Positions 41,366 through 49,237 of a stretch of DNA of 64,000 nt are shown piece by piece (position 1 is the stretch's first letter; the number at the start of each line of letters is the position of its first letter). Source of the DNA: Harenicola maris (GTDB lineage Bacteria > Pseudomonadota > Alphaproteobacteria > Rhodobacterales > Rhodobacteraceae); contig JADQAZ010000001.1 of the NCBI GenBank assembly GCA_018524345.1, positions 372,001-436,000 of the forward strand, given 5' to 3'. The notes under the pieces were generated by a model. It was not told the DNA's origin. It saw nothing but the letters and a program-made list of their open reading frames with translations, and did no database searches. The position numbers and the translations under genes are program-made.

Positions 41366-41527
41366 TTAGCTGCGCACGACGCGCATGATCAGCGTCGCCA
41401 CAAACAGGGCGAGGAAGACGAAGAAGAGGATTTGAGCAATGCCGGCAGAGGCCGAGGCGATGCCGCCAAATCCGAACAGCGCCGCGATCAGCGCGACGAT
41501 AAAGAAAACAACTGCGTAATAGAGCAT
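41366..41527 (-). CDS. DUF1328 small membrane protein
   Basis: A 53-residue protein beginning [20 protein letters not shown] and ending [10 protein letters not shown], the hallmark of DUF1328 (YtjA-type) peptides: two hydrophobic helices around a short GGIASASAG turn. It was found by reading the gap between dps and DUF883. An AGGAG-like site (TAGGAGACCCC on the minus strand) precedes it. These peptides are of unknown function but usually belong to general-stress regulons. Confidence 0.85.
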   Translation of the reverse strand: MLYYAVVFFIVALIAALFGFGGIASASAGIAQILFFVFLALFVATLIMRVVRS

Positions 41528-41584
41528 TTGGGGTCTCCTACTATGGGTTACATGGTCCGGCGTTCACCGGCTGTCTGGGGGATC

Positions 41585-41610
41585 AACAAGCTGGGGCCGC
41601 TGGTGGTTCC
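41585..41610 (-). promoter_or_regulatory. EcfG-type stress promoter for DUF1328-dps
   Basis: Minus strand GGAAC (41610-41606), 18 bases, GTT (41587-41585), 57 bases before the DUF1328 ATG. The spacing is one base longer than in the three sister sites. Confidence 0.55.
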
Positions 41611-41633
41611 GGATTCTTTTCCAAAGATTTCTT

Positions 41634-41658
41634 GGAACCTCTCGGGCCGCGGCGTGTT
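41634..41658 (+). promoter_or_regulatory. EcfG-type stress promoter for DUF883
   Basis: GGAAC (41634-41638), 17 bases, GTT (41656-41658), 34 bases before the ATG. It is divergent from the DUF1328-dps promoter, with 23 bases between them. Confidence 0.65.
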
Positions 41659-41692
41659 GAGGAGGCAGAACCTAACCAGAAGGAGACACACC

Positions 41693-42022
41693 ATGGCGAC
41701 CGCTATGAAAGCCGTTCAGAAGAACACCGCATCGACCGAGGATCTTGCCGCTCAGGTGGAGACTCTACGGGCCGATTTGAGCAAGCTGACCGAGACCATG
41801 ACCGCGATGGGCAAGAACGCCAAGGACAGCGCCATTCACGCCGCATCCGACAAGGCCGCACAGCTGCGCGACAGCGCCGCCGACAAGGCCGAGACCGCCC
41901 GTTTGCAGGCGATGGAATTGCAGGGGCAGGCCAATGATTTCGTCAAGAACCAGCCCGCGACCGCCCTTGGGATCGCCGCTGGCGTCGGCTTTCTTGTCGG
42001 CTTCCTGACGATGCGGAAATAA
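41693..42022 (+). CDS. DUF883 (YqjD/ElaB-like) membrane-anchored protein
   Basis: A 109-residue protein with a long charged amphipathic helix (about residues 15-85, likely coiled coil) and a C-terminal membrane anchor ending FLTMRK. This layout is that of DUF883/ElaB/YqjD proteins, some of which tether ribosomes to the membrane in stationary phase. AGGAG precedes the ATG at a normal distance. It is four bases from the holin-like gene, so the two form an operon comparable to yqjD-yqjE. Confidence 0.8.
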   Translation: MATAMKAVQKNTASTEDLAAQVETLRADLSKLTETMTAMGKNAKDSAIHAASDKAAQLRDSAADKAETARLQAMELQGQANDFVKNQPATALGIAAGVGFLVGFLTMRK

Positions 42023-42026
42023 TCCG

Positions 42027-42383
42027 ATGTTCGGAATTGAACAGAAACTGGCCCGAACGGCCAAGCGCGCGGGCCTCCTTTCGGGGGGCCTGTTGCTCTG
42101 CCTGATCGGGGCGGCGTTTTTGACCGTTGCGGTCTGGTTCGCCCTGCTGCCCGAGTTCGGGCCGGGCGTGACCGCCCTGATTATCGGGGGCGGGTATCTG
42201 GGGCTTGGCTGTATCTGCCTTGGCCTTGGGGCCGGGGGCGGCGCGGCGGTGCAGCCGCAGGTGCCATTGGCCGCGGCCGAGGCGGCCCCTGCGCCGGGAG
42301 CAACGCCGGAGAGCCCGCCGATTGTGCAGGCCTTTGTTTACGGTTTGCAAACGGGATCCAAGGCGGGGCAAGCACGGCATTGA
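42027..42383 (+). CDS. YqjE/phage-holin-like small membrane protein
   Basis: A 118-residue protein with two strongly hydrophobic helices (about residues 18-40 and 46-68) and an Ala/Pro-rich cytosolic tail. The YqjE/Holin-X-like arrangement after a DUF883 gene is common in proteobacteria; this is not evidence of a prophage. A perfect hairpin follows. Confidence 0.72.
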   Translation: MFGIEQKLARTAKRAGLLSGGLLLCLIGAAFLTVAVWFALLPEFGPGVTALIIGGGYLGLGCICLGLGAGGGAAVQPQVPLAAAEAAPAPGATPESPPIVQAFVYGLQTGSKAGQARH

Positions 42384-42399
42384 TGTGATGCGATATCAG

Positions 42400-42422
42400 G
42401 GGGCGGATTGATCCGCCCCTTT
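42400..42422 (+). terminator. Hairpin after the DUF883-holin-like pair
   Basis: A perfect nine-base-pair stem GGGGCGGAT/ATCCGCCCC with a two-base loop, then only TTT, so termination may be partial and some transcripts may reach the SulP gene. Confidence 0.6.
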
Positions 42423-42542
42423 GGCTATGCTGCGGTGCAGTATTTTTTTGCCAAACGCGGTTTAAAGTGGCGCGGTTTTCCAGTATCGGCAGGGGCACCA
42501 CGTTCCTTATTGCCATACAGCCTGATTGGGGAAGCGGACCCT

Positions 42543-44291
42543 ATGCGTTACCAAGACCTGTTCCCGCCGATTCACTGGTTAGCCAAGTCGAACCGTAGCA
42601 CCCTGCGTGCCGATGCGTTTGCCGGGTTTACGGGTGCGGCCATTGTGTTGCCGCAGGGCGTGGCCTTTGCGGCCATTGCGGGGCTGCCGCCGGAATACGG
42701 GCTGTATACGGCGATGATTACGGCGGTTGTGGCGGCGCTTTTCGGCTCCTCCATGATTATGATCTCTGGCCCGACGACGGCGATTTCCGCGATTCTGTTT
42801 GCCACCATCAGCGATTTTGCCCGCCCTTTGTCGGCGGAGTTTATCGAGCTTGCCTTGATGATGACGGTTTTGGTGGGGCTGTTCCAGATCGCGGCGGGGG
42901 CCGCGCGGCTGGGGGGGCTGGTTGCGCTTGTCTCCCATTCGGTGATGACGGCCTTTACCGCCGCCGCGGCGGTCTTGATCGCGGTCAGTCAGCTGGCCGG
43001 GGCGCTGGAGCTGCATGTGGAGCAGGGGGGCAATGTTCTGGAGCGGTTGATGCAATTGTTCGAACATGCGCCCGAGACCAACACCCTTGCCATGATTATC
43101 GGCGCCTCGACCCTTGCCAGCGCGCTTGTGCTACAGCGGATCGCGCCGAAGCTGCCTGTGTTCCTGATCGCTTTGGTGGTCGGGTCGGGCGTGGGCTATT
43201 GGCTGGATGCGGCCAATAACGGGGTGTCGATGATCGGGGCTTTGCCCGATATCGTGCCCAGTTTCCATCAGCCGCAGACCAGTTTTTCCGACATTGCCAT
43301 GCTGGCCCCCGGGGCGGCGGCGATTGCATTGGTGGGCCTGTTGGAGGCGATTTCGATCAGCCGCGCCTTTGCCCTGCGCCGCAATGAGGATTTCGATGCC
43401 AATCAGGAGATGCTCGGCCAAGGGGTGTCCAATGTGGTGGGCGGGTTCTTCCAGTGCTACGCGGGGTCCGGCTCTTTCACGCGCAGCGGGGTGAATGCCT
43501 TGGCGGGGGCGGTGACGCCGATGTCGGGCATTTTCGCCAGCTTCTTTCTGTTGTTGATCCTGTTCTTTGTGGCCCCCTTGGTGGCGCATATTCCGACGCC
43601 AGCGATGTCGAGTCTGATCCTTCTTGTGGCTTGGAACCTGATCGATTTTGGCGAGCTGTCGCATATTTTCAAATCGCGCAGCACCGATGCGGTGATCGTG
43701 ATCCTGACCTTTACGGCGGGGATTTTGATCGAGCTTGATTTCGCGATTTACGTGGGGGTCATCGCCTCGCTTTGTGTGTTTGTTTACGCCAGTGCTTATC
43801 CTGCCCTGACCGTGACCGCGCCGAGTTCGCCCAAGGAGGGCGGGCTGCGCAAGTTCCGTGAGATGACCGATGCGAAGACGCAGAAGTGTCCGCAGCTGAT
43901 GATCCTGGCGCTGAACGGGCCGCTGTTTTTCGGCTCGGTCGATCATGTGGGCAGCCGGATCAAGAAGCTGCGCAAGGAGAACCCCAAGCAGGTGCATATG
44001 GTGCTGATCCTGACCGGTGTGGGCAAGCTGGACCTTGCGGGGGCGGATTTGCTCAAGGCGACGGCGCTGGACCTGCAGGCCAATGGGGGCAGCTTCGGGA
44101 TCGTCGCGACCTATCCGCCCCTGATCGAGGCGCTGCGGCGCTTTGGCGTCAATGATGTGATCGGGGCGGACGGGGTGTCCGTGTCCAAGGGCGTGGCGAT
44201 CTCGCGGGCCACGGCGCGGCTGGACAAGAAGATCTGCAAGGTCTGCCTGAAGGATGTGTTCGGCGAATGCGACAGCCTGCGGGATGCGTGA
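42543..44291 (+). CDS. SulP-family anion transporter with STAS domain
   Basis: A 582-residue SLC26/SulP transporter: about 12-14 hydrophobic segments through residue 430 and a C-terminal STAS domain (about residues 450-560, with LILTGVGKLDLAGADLLKATA). The family marker QGVAFAAIAGLPPEYGLYTAMI is near residues 38-60. Members carry sulfate, bicarbonate or dicarboxylates; the anion cannot be told from sequence. The last 20 residues hold two cysteines (CKVCLKDVFGEC). The ATG at 42543 gives MRYQDLFPPIHWL; the upstream frame is not homologous. Confidence 0.9.
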   Translation: MRYQDLFPPIHWLAKSNRSTLRADAFAGFTGAAIVLPQGVAFAAIAGLPPEYGLYTAMITAVVAALFGSSMIMISGPTTAISAILFATISDFARPLSAEFIELALMMTVLVGLFQIAAGAARLGGLVALVSHSVMTAFTAAAAVLIAVSQLAGALELHVEQGGNVLERLMQLFEHAPETNTLAMIIGASTLASALVLQRIAPKLPVFLIALVVGSGVGYWLDAANNGVSMIGALPDIVPSFHQPQTSFSDIAMLAPGAAAIALVGLLEAISISRAFALRRNEDFDANQEMLGQGVSNVVGGFFQCYAGSGSFTRSGVNALAGAVTPMSGIFASFFLLLILFFVAPLVAHIPTPAMSSLILLVAWNLIDFGELSHIFKSRSTDAVIVILTFTAGILIELDFAIYVGVIASLCVFVYASAYPALTVTAPSSPKEGGLRKFREMTDAKTQKCPQLMILALNGPLFFGSVDHVGSRIKKLRKENPKQVHMVLILTGVGKLDLAGADLLKATALDLQANGGSFGIVATYPPLIEALRRFGVNDVIGADGVSVSKGVAISRATARLDKKICKVCLKDVFGECDSLRDA

Positions 44292-44371
44292 TTTGTGGCC
44301 GTGATGGCGCGAGGGCCGGCCGGGTTCGGATGAGGATCGCTGTTTCCAGAGACCCTCATCAAGCCTAGGCC

Positions 44372-44770
44372 TTACGAGATATCTGCGGAGCCCAGCGAGA
44401 CATTGAATTGCAGGCACCAGATGTAGACTTCGTTGAAGTCATCGACATTGACGCTGGGCGGCACGACATAGACCTGAACGCCCGTCAGGTTTTGCAGTTT
44501 TCCAAGATCGGTTGCGGCGACGTATTCACCGTCTTTGCCAAGGCCCACGCGGGGGTCTGGGGCGCCATCGAGGCTGAAGTCAGAGTCGAGGATGACAACC
44601 GCACCGCCATCAGCCGTTTTGACGATCTGAACGCCACCGGTGGTGATGTGGTCATTTGCACCGGTGAAAGAGCCCGATGCCGCGATGGTGTTGGTATCAT
44701 CGGCGGCGACTGGGCTGAAGCTGAGTGTTGCGGCGGTGATTGCGATGATGGCTGTTGAGAGAAGTTTCAT
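44372..44770 (-). CDS. DM13-domain exported protein
   Basis: A 132-residue protein with a signal peptide (MKLLSTAIIAITAATLSFSPVAA) and then one DM13 domain (SGSFTGANDHITTGGVQIVK to VYIWCLQFNVSLGSA). DM13 domains are thought to take part in electron transfer, with a conserved cysteine; here it is C122 in the WCLQFNVSLG motif. The upstream in-frame 30 codons are intergenic. It is divergent from a TetR gene across twin palindromes, which makes it the obvious target of that repressor. Base composition is less GC-rich than that of the neighbours. Confidence 0.85.
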   Translation of the reverse strand: MKLLSTAIIAITAATLSFSPVAADDTNTIAASGSFTGANDHITTGGVQIVKTADGGAVVILDSDFSLDGAPDPRVGLGKDGEYVAATDLGKLQNLTGVQVYVVPPSVNVDDFNEVYIWCLQFNVSLGSADIS

Positions 44771-44832
44771 TGTCTTGGTCCTTTTGAATTGAAAACGGTC
44801 AGAGCCGGTTCGTTGGTGACAAGGTTCATATG

Positions 44833-44860
44833 CCATTAGGAACTGAATAGTTCCAAACAA
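44833..44860 (-). promoter_or_regulatory. DM13 gene promoter with TetR operator 1 in the spacer
   Basis: The perfect palindrome GGAACT-GAAT-AGTTCC (44839-44854), flanked by symmetric TT and AA, exactly fills the 16-base spacer between a minus-strand -35-like TTGTTT (44860-44855) and a -10-like TAATGG (44838-44833). Repression of the DM13 gene by the divergent TetR protein is the natural reading. Confidence 0.65.
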
Positions 44861-44870
44861 GCTTTCGTGA

Positions 44871-44892
44871 TTGGGAACTGCACTGTTCCAAT
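44871..44892 (+). promoter_or_regulatory. TetR operator 2, before the TetR gene
   Basis: A near copy of operator 1: TTGGGAACT-GCAC-TGTTCC and flanking A's, with one half-site base changed. Its centre is 35 bases from that of operator 1. TATATT at 44908-44913 is a likely -10 for the regulator, putting operator 2 over its -35 region. Confidence 0.65.
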
Positions 44893-44919
44893 TTGGGAAA
44901 ATTGCCCTATATTGATGAT

Positions 44920-45486
44920 ATGGCGCGACCTAGAGAGTTTGATATCGATGATGCGGTGACCCGGGCGATGGCGGTGTTCTGGGAACATGGCTATGACGCG
45001 ACAACGACCGATCAACTGCTTGGCGGCATGCGGCTGACACGGGGCAGCCTTTACAAGGCGTTTGGCGACAAAAAGGCGCTCTTTCTGCGCGCGCTTCATC
45101 TTTATGATGCGCAAGAGGTGGAAAAGGCCGTCGCGGTGTTGACGCAACCCGATCTTGACGGGATCGAGAGGATCAATCTGCTATTCGGCTCGATCACGGC
45201 GGCAGTGCAATCTGGTGATCGTATGGGGTGCCTGCTCTGCTCCACCTTGTCGGGCTTTTCGGTGAATGACCCGGAGATATCAGCGATGGCTCTGGCCTCT
45301 GCCGCTAAACTGCATGACGGCTTTGACAGGGCCTTGAAAGACAGCCGGGAAGCCAAGTTTCCAACATCCTATGCGCGATTGCTCGTGACCCAGTATGTGG
45401 GCCTGCGGGTGTTGTCGCGCACGGGTGTCTCGGCTGGCGTCATTTGTGAGAGTGTAGAGGCCGTTGAGGCCCTGCTTCGACGCTAG
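44920..45486 (+). CDS. TetR/AcrR-family repressor
   Basis: A 188-residue TetR regulator. The N-terminal helix-turn-helix reads AMAVFWEHGYDATTTDQLLGGMRLTRGSLYKAFGDKKALFLRAL (about residues 13-56), and the C-terminal ligand domain is all-helical. The likely -10 is only seven bases from the ATG, so the transcript may have almost no leader. It is divergent from the DM13 gene, with two matching palindromes between them. The inducer is unknown. It shares the lower GC of the DM13 gene, hinting that the pair arrived together. Confidence 0.88.
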   Translation: MARPREFDIDDAVTRAMAVFWEHGYDATTTDQLLGGMRLTRGSLYKAFGDKKALFLRALHLYDAQEVEKAVAVLTQPDLDGIERINLLFGSITAAVQSGDRMGCLLCSTLSGFSVNDPEISAMALASAAKLHDGFDRALKDSREAKFPTSYARLLVTQYVGLRVLSRTGVSAGVICESVEAVEALLRR

Positions 45487-45644
45487 GTCCATCGCTGCAG
45501 GTTATTTGGTTTTCCGAGGGGCTTTATCTGGCTTTGACGACTTTCCGATGGCGGCCAGTGGTGCGGCCTTTGCGAAGGGCGGCATCGTCCCGCAAATCGT
45601 GGCGGTGTCTCGTTGTGGTCGGATCGCATAGAGCGAATTGTGCC

Positions 45645-45671
45645 AAAGGGGCGGTTTGGGGCCGCCCCTTT
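45645..45671. terminator. Bidirectional hairpin between TetR and SPFH genes
   Basis: A 10-base-pair stem AAAGGGGCGG/CCGCCCCTTT with a seven-base loop, 19 bases past the SPFH stop. A- and U-runs are part of the stem. The remaining 150 bases of this gap show nothing recognisable. Confidence 0.6.
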
Positions 45672-45690
45672 GTTGTCTGTAGGCCCGTAA

Positions 45691-46863
45691 TTACACGCCG
45701 GGGGGCGGTGGGGGCGGCATTACGGTGAAGAGTTGGGCGAGTTCTTGGATGTCGCCTGCTTTGAGCCAGCCGTCTTGGCCTGCTGTCCAGACGGTGGACT
45801 CGCGGGTGAGGCTTCCATCTTGCACTTTGCGGCCCATTTTGGCCTTGGAGAAGGGGCCCTCTGTCGCGCCGTTGACGGCGACGTGCCAGAGTTTTTCCAC
45901 CGGGGGCGGTGGAGGAGGGGGAGGGGCCATGGCGGCGGGGGCGTGGTGCTGTGCCTGTGGCGCTTGGCCCCATGGGCCGGGTTGGTGTTGGGGCTGTTGT
46001 TGGGGCTGCATCATCTGGCCCATGGAGTTGGCCATGGCCATTCCCATGCCCATACCGAGGCCTGCGCCCATGCCGCCCCCGCCGTTGGGGTTTTTGGCGG
46101 CGGCTGTCATGGCCTCTGCGGCGGAATACTGGGTGAATTTGCCCAGGTCCCCGGCGAGGCCCATGGAGGTGCGTTTGTCGAGCGCCTCCTCGACCGCGGG
46201 GGGCAGGGAGATGTTTTCGATGTAGAGTTCGGGCATGGTCAGCCCGTATTCAGCCAGCGTTTGAGAGACCTCTGCCGCGACGAGTTTGCCCAGATCATTG
46301 GTATTGGCGGCCATATCCAGCACCGGAATGCCGGAGCCAGCCATGACGCGGGAGGCCTCTTGCACGATGATGTTGCGGATCTGGAAGGAGATTTCGTCCA
46401 TGGTGAATTCGCCGTCGGTGCCGACGATTTCTGTCATGAAGCGGGCGGCGTCTGTGACGCGGGTGGAATAGGAGCCAAAAGCGCGGATGCGGGTGGGGCC
46501 GAATTCGGGATCGCGCAGCATCACCGGGTTCTTGGTGCCCCATTTGAGGTCATTGAAGCGGGTGGTGTTGACGAAATAGATTTCCGATTTGAACGGCGAT
46601 TGGAAGCCGTGGTCCCAATGTTGCAGGGTGGTCATGATCGGCATGTTGTTTGTCTCTAGCATATAGAGACCGGGGGTGAAGACATCGGCCAGCTGCCCCT
46701 CGTGGATGAAGACGGCGACCTGCCCCTCGCGGACGGTGAGTTTGGCACCGTATTTGATCTCGTGGCCTTCGCGCTCAAAGCGCCAGACCATGGTGTCGCG
46801 GCTGTCGTCTGTCCAGTGGATGACGTCGATGAACTGGCCGGATAGAAAATCAAAAATACCCAT
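45691..46863 (-). CDS. SPFH-domain protein with C-terminal GYF_2 domain
   Basis: A 390-residue protein related to the virion-core-like SPFH (band 7) family (YdjI type). The SPFH domain covers about residues 1-230 (MGIFDFLSGQFIDVIHW start; FTPGLYMLETNNMPI). A Gly/Met-rich and Gln/Pro-rich linker (about 255-320) leads to a GYF_2-type domain (KLWHVAVNGATEGPFSKAKM to WLKAGDIQEL), which binds proline-rich peptides, and ends in PPPPPPGV. There is no membrane helix. It is the last gene of the leftward array with TelA, XpaC and TerC but has its own 138-base upstream gap with a palindrome. Confidence 0.85.
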   Translation of the reverse strand: MGIFDFLSGQFIDVIHWTDDSRDTMVWRFEREGHEIKYGAKLTVREGQVAVFIHEGQLADVFTPGLYMLETNNMPIMTTLQHWDHGFQSPFKSEIYFVNTTRFNDLKWGTKNPVMLRDPEFGPTRIRAFGSYSTRVTDAARFMTEIVGTDGEFTMDEISFQIRNIIVQEASRVMAGSGIPVLDMAANTNDLGKLVAAEVSQTLAEYGLTMPELYIENISLPPAVEEALDKRTSMGLAGDLGKFTQYSAAEAMTAAAKNPNGGGGMGAGLGMGMGMAMANSMGQMMQPQQQPQHQPGPWGQAPQAQHHAPAAMAPPPPPPPPVEKLWHVAVNGATEGPFSKAKMGRKVQDGSLTRESTVWTAGQDGWLKAGDIQELAQLFTVMPPPPPPGV

Positions 46864-46947
46864 GGGTTGTCTCCTGATAGGTGAGGCGCGGGGTGGGGGT
46901 GTCTGCGGCCCCTTTGTGCTGCCTTAATGATATGCGTTGCGCGTATA

Positions 46948-46964
46948 GGGCAACGATATTGCCC
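46948..46964 (-). promoter_or_regulatory. Palindrome upstream of the SPFH gene
   Basis: GGGCAA-CGATA-TTGCCC is a perfect inverted repeat with six-base arms, 85 bases before the SPFH start, in the 138-base gap. It is probably an operator; the binding protein is not identified. Confidence 0.5.
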
Positions 46965-47001
46965 TTGGCGTCAATGGAATATGGCCCGTGCTGGCGCGGG
47001 G

Positions 47002-48000
47002 TCATGAGGGGCCGCCCAAGAGTTCGCTTGCGATCTGCGTGGTGATGGGGCGGGCGGTTTTGGCCGTCATGCCGGGTTTGAGGCGGGGGTCGTAGAGCAT
47101 TTTCAGCAGCAGCTCGTCATGCCGTGTCAGCAGGGCGAATTCCTCGTCATCGTTGAAGATCGAGGGGCGCGCGCGGGGGCTGTCATTGGCGAGACCAAGA
47201 CCCTGTGCCATTTCCTCGTGGATGCAGGATTGGCGCAGCAGGTCGGGGTGTTCGGAGCGGATCACCACCACGGCCTGATCATAGGTGTTGCCCGAGGGAT
47301 CGGAGAAGGCCAGCACGGCGCAGAAGATATCCTTGGGCAGTTTTTGCACGATGCGGATCGTCGTATTGTCGATATAGGGGACGATCTGGCGCAGTTTGGG
47401 GCCGTAGGTCTGGCGGTCGTCCTCGTCCAGAATGAGGACGTGGAAATTGGGCCGGTCCTTGGAGAAGGTGATGGGGTGGCCGGTGATCCGCGCCAGCCGC
47501 GAGGTGAAGCCCGCAACGAGGGCCTGATCGCGGATTTTCTGTTTCGCGGGCACGTTGTTGCCGAAGCTGACCGAGACGCGGACGGGTTTTGTCCAGCGTT
47601 TCAGGGGGCTTGGGGTGGGGCTTGAGGTGAGGCTGCCGGTGCCGCCGTATTCGTTATACAGGGCGATGCGCTCGAAGTTTTCAACCAGCTCGCGCTGTTT
47701 GAAGGGGGTGTCGGGGCCGCCGCCGTCGCGGCGCAGCAGGCCTTGGGCCAGAAGGTTTTCCTGCACCCTTGTGAAATGCGTCCTGATTTCGCGGCTGGCC
47801 GCGGAGGGCGTATAGGGCGGGGGTTTGGGAAAGTCGGGCACGGCGATGGGGGCCGCTTTGGGCACCGGTTCGGGCGGGGGGGCGGTTGGAGCAGGCTCGC
47901 AGCCGATCAGCAGCCCGAAAGCGAGGGCCGCGCCGGTCAGGGCGCGGGCGGAGGCGGCGATGCGCCTCCGCTCTGTTTTCTGCCCTGTCTGGTGCATCAT
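47002..48000 (-). CDS. DUF2927-domain lipoprotein
   Basis: A 332-residue exported protein. The N-terminus is basic, then hydrophobic, with a lipobox LLIGC (cysteine near residue 34) and a Pro-rich linker, so it should be a lipoprotein. The DUF2927 domain follows (about residues 60-310) with IHEEMAQGLGLAND, in which HEE could be a metal-protease-like site; activity is unproven. It lies seven bases after the telA-like gene on the same strand, so it is surely co-transcribed. Confidence 0.82.
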   Translation of the reverse strand: MMHQTGQKTERRRIAASARALTGAALAFGLLIGCEPAPTAPPPEPVPKAAPIAVPDFPKPPPYTPSAASREIRTHFTRVQENLLAQGLLRRDGGGPDTPFKQRELVENFERIALYNEYGGTGSLTSSPTPSPLKRWTKPVRVSVSFGNNVPAKQKIRDQALVAGFTSRLARITGHPITFSKDRPNFHVLILDEDDRQTYGPKLRQIVPYIDNTTIRIVQKLPKDIFCAVLAFSDPSGNTYDQAVVVIRSEHPDLLRQSCIHEEMAQGLGLANDSPRARPSIFNDDEEFALLTRHDELLLKMLYDPRLKPGMTAKTARPITTQIASELLGGPS

Positions 48001-48007
48001 AGGCAGA

Positions 48008-49207
48008 TCAAGCGTCCGAAACGGCGGTGCCTGCGGCGTCGCCGAGGCCGGTGCGTTTGGATTTCGCTGCGGCCAGAGTGGATTTCAGCTCGCTTTCCAT
48101 TTTCTTCAGCTCGGTCTCTGCCTCGGCGCGCTTGCGCTTGCCTTCGTCGGCGATCTGCAGGCTGTCCTCGATGGTGGCGATGAGGGAGGCGTTGGCCTGT
48201 TTCACGGCCTCGATGTCGAAGACGCCGCGTTCCATTTCCTCGCGCACGACCTTGTTGGTCTGGCGCAGGTTTTCGGCATTGGCGGTCAGCAGCTCGTTGG
48301 TCAGGTCATTGGCGGAGCGCACGGCCTCTGCGGCCTCGCGGCTGCGCTGGATGGTGACGGCTTGGGCCAGTTGGGTTTCCCAGAGCGGCACGGTGTTGAC
48401 CAGCGTGGAGTTGATCTTGGTGACGAGGGATTTGTCGTTTTCCTGCACGAGGCGGATCGAGGGCAGGCTTTGCATTGTCACCTGACGGGTGAGTTTGAGA
48501 TCATGCACGCGGCGTTCCAGATCATCGCGGGCGGCGCGCAGGTCGCGCAGTTCTTGGGCCTGCATGACCTGGTCATTCTCGGCGGCGGCCTCGACCAGCT
48601 TTTCCTTGGCGGGGATGGTGTCATTGTCGAGTTCGGCCAGCTTGGCCTCGCCCGCAGAGATATAGAGGGCCAGCTCGTCGTAGAAGGCCAGTGTTTTGTC
48701 ATAGAGGACGTCGAGGGATTTGATGTCCTTGAGCAGGGTGTGCTCGTGCTCCAGCAGGTCGTCGGTGATCTTGTCGATCTGGTCCTGCACACCCTCGAAT
48801 TTGGCCATGAAGTTGGCGAAGGGCGCGGCGCGGCCGATCAGCTTTTCCCACCAGGAGCGTTTGCGGCGCACGTCCATTTCCGACACGGAAAAGCCGCGCA
48901 GGGTGGTGACGATGTTGCGCAGGCTGTCGCCCGCGGGGCCGACGTCTTTGTTTTTCACATCGGCCAGCATGGCCTGCGAGATGGTTTGCAATTCGCCCTG
49001 CGCGGCGGAGCCGAATTCGACGATGGACTGGGTGTTGCCCATGTCGATCTCGTCCATGCGGCGGCGGATTTCGCCGCCTACGGTGTCATCTGCGGCCTCG
49101 AGGGTGATGATGGCATTGGCGTCTTGCGGCTCTGGCAGGACGACGGCTGTGACCTCCTCGACCATGGCGAGGGAGGCTTGGGCCTTTTGGCGCACGACTT
49201 CTGACAT
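48008..49207 (-). CDS. TelA/toxic-anion-resistance family protein
   Basis: A 399-residue, almost entirely helical cytosolic protein of the TelA (KlaA, toxic anion resistance) family. Family marks are KRSWWEKLIGRAAPFANFMAKFEGVQDQIDKI near the middle and the long coiled-coil stretches on both sides. TelA proteins are linked with tellurite and other stress and usually occur with XpaC, as here (30 bases upstream). The molecular activity is not known. Confidence 0.88.
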   Translation of the reverse strand: MSEVVRQKAQASLAMVEEVTAVVLPEPQDANAIITLEAADDTVGGEIRRRMDEIDMGNTQSIVEFGSAAQGELQTISQAMLADVKNKDVGPAGDSLRNIVTTLRGFSVSEMDVRRKRSWWEKLIGRAAPFANFMAKFEGVQDQIDKITDDLLEHEHTLLKDIKSLDVLYDKTLAFYDELALYISAGEAKLAELDNDTIPAKEKLVEAAAENDQVMQAQELRDLRAARDDLERRVHDLKLTRQVTMQSLPSIRLVQENDKSLVTKINSTLVNTVPLWETQLAQAVTIQRSREAAEAVRSANDLTNELLTANAENLRQTNKVVREEMERGVFDIEAVKQANASLIATIEDSLQIADEGKRKRAEAETELKKMESELKSTLAAAKSKRTGLGDAAGTAVSDA

Positions 49208-49237
49208 TTGGGTATTTCTCCTAACTGTGGTGGCGTC

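Noticed and set aside
42027-42383. Holin-like gene as a sign of a prophage
   Set aside because: It pairs with a DUF883 gene as in the chromosomal yqjD-yqjE operon, and no other phage gene is near.
44839-44889. GGAAC elements before the DM13 and TetR genes read as EcfG promoters
   Set aside because: Neither has GTT at 17 or 18 bases. They are halves of palindromes and better explained as TetR operators.
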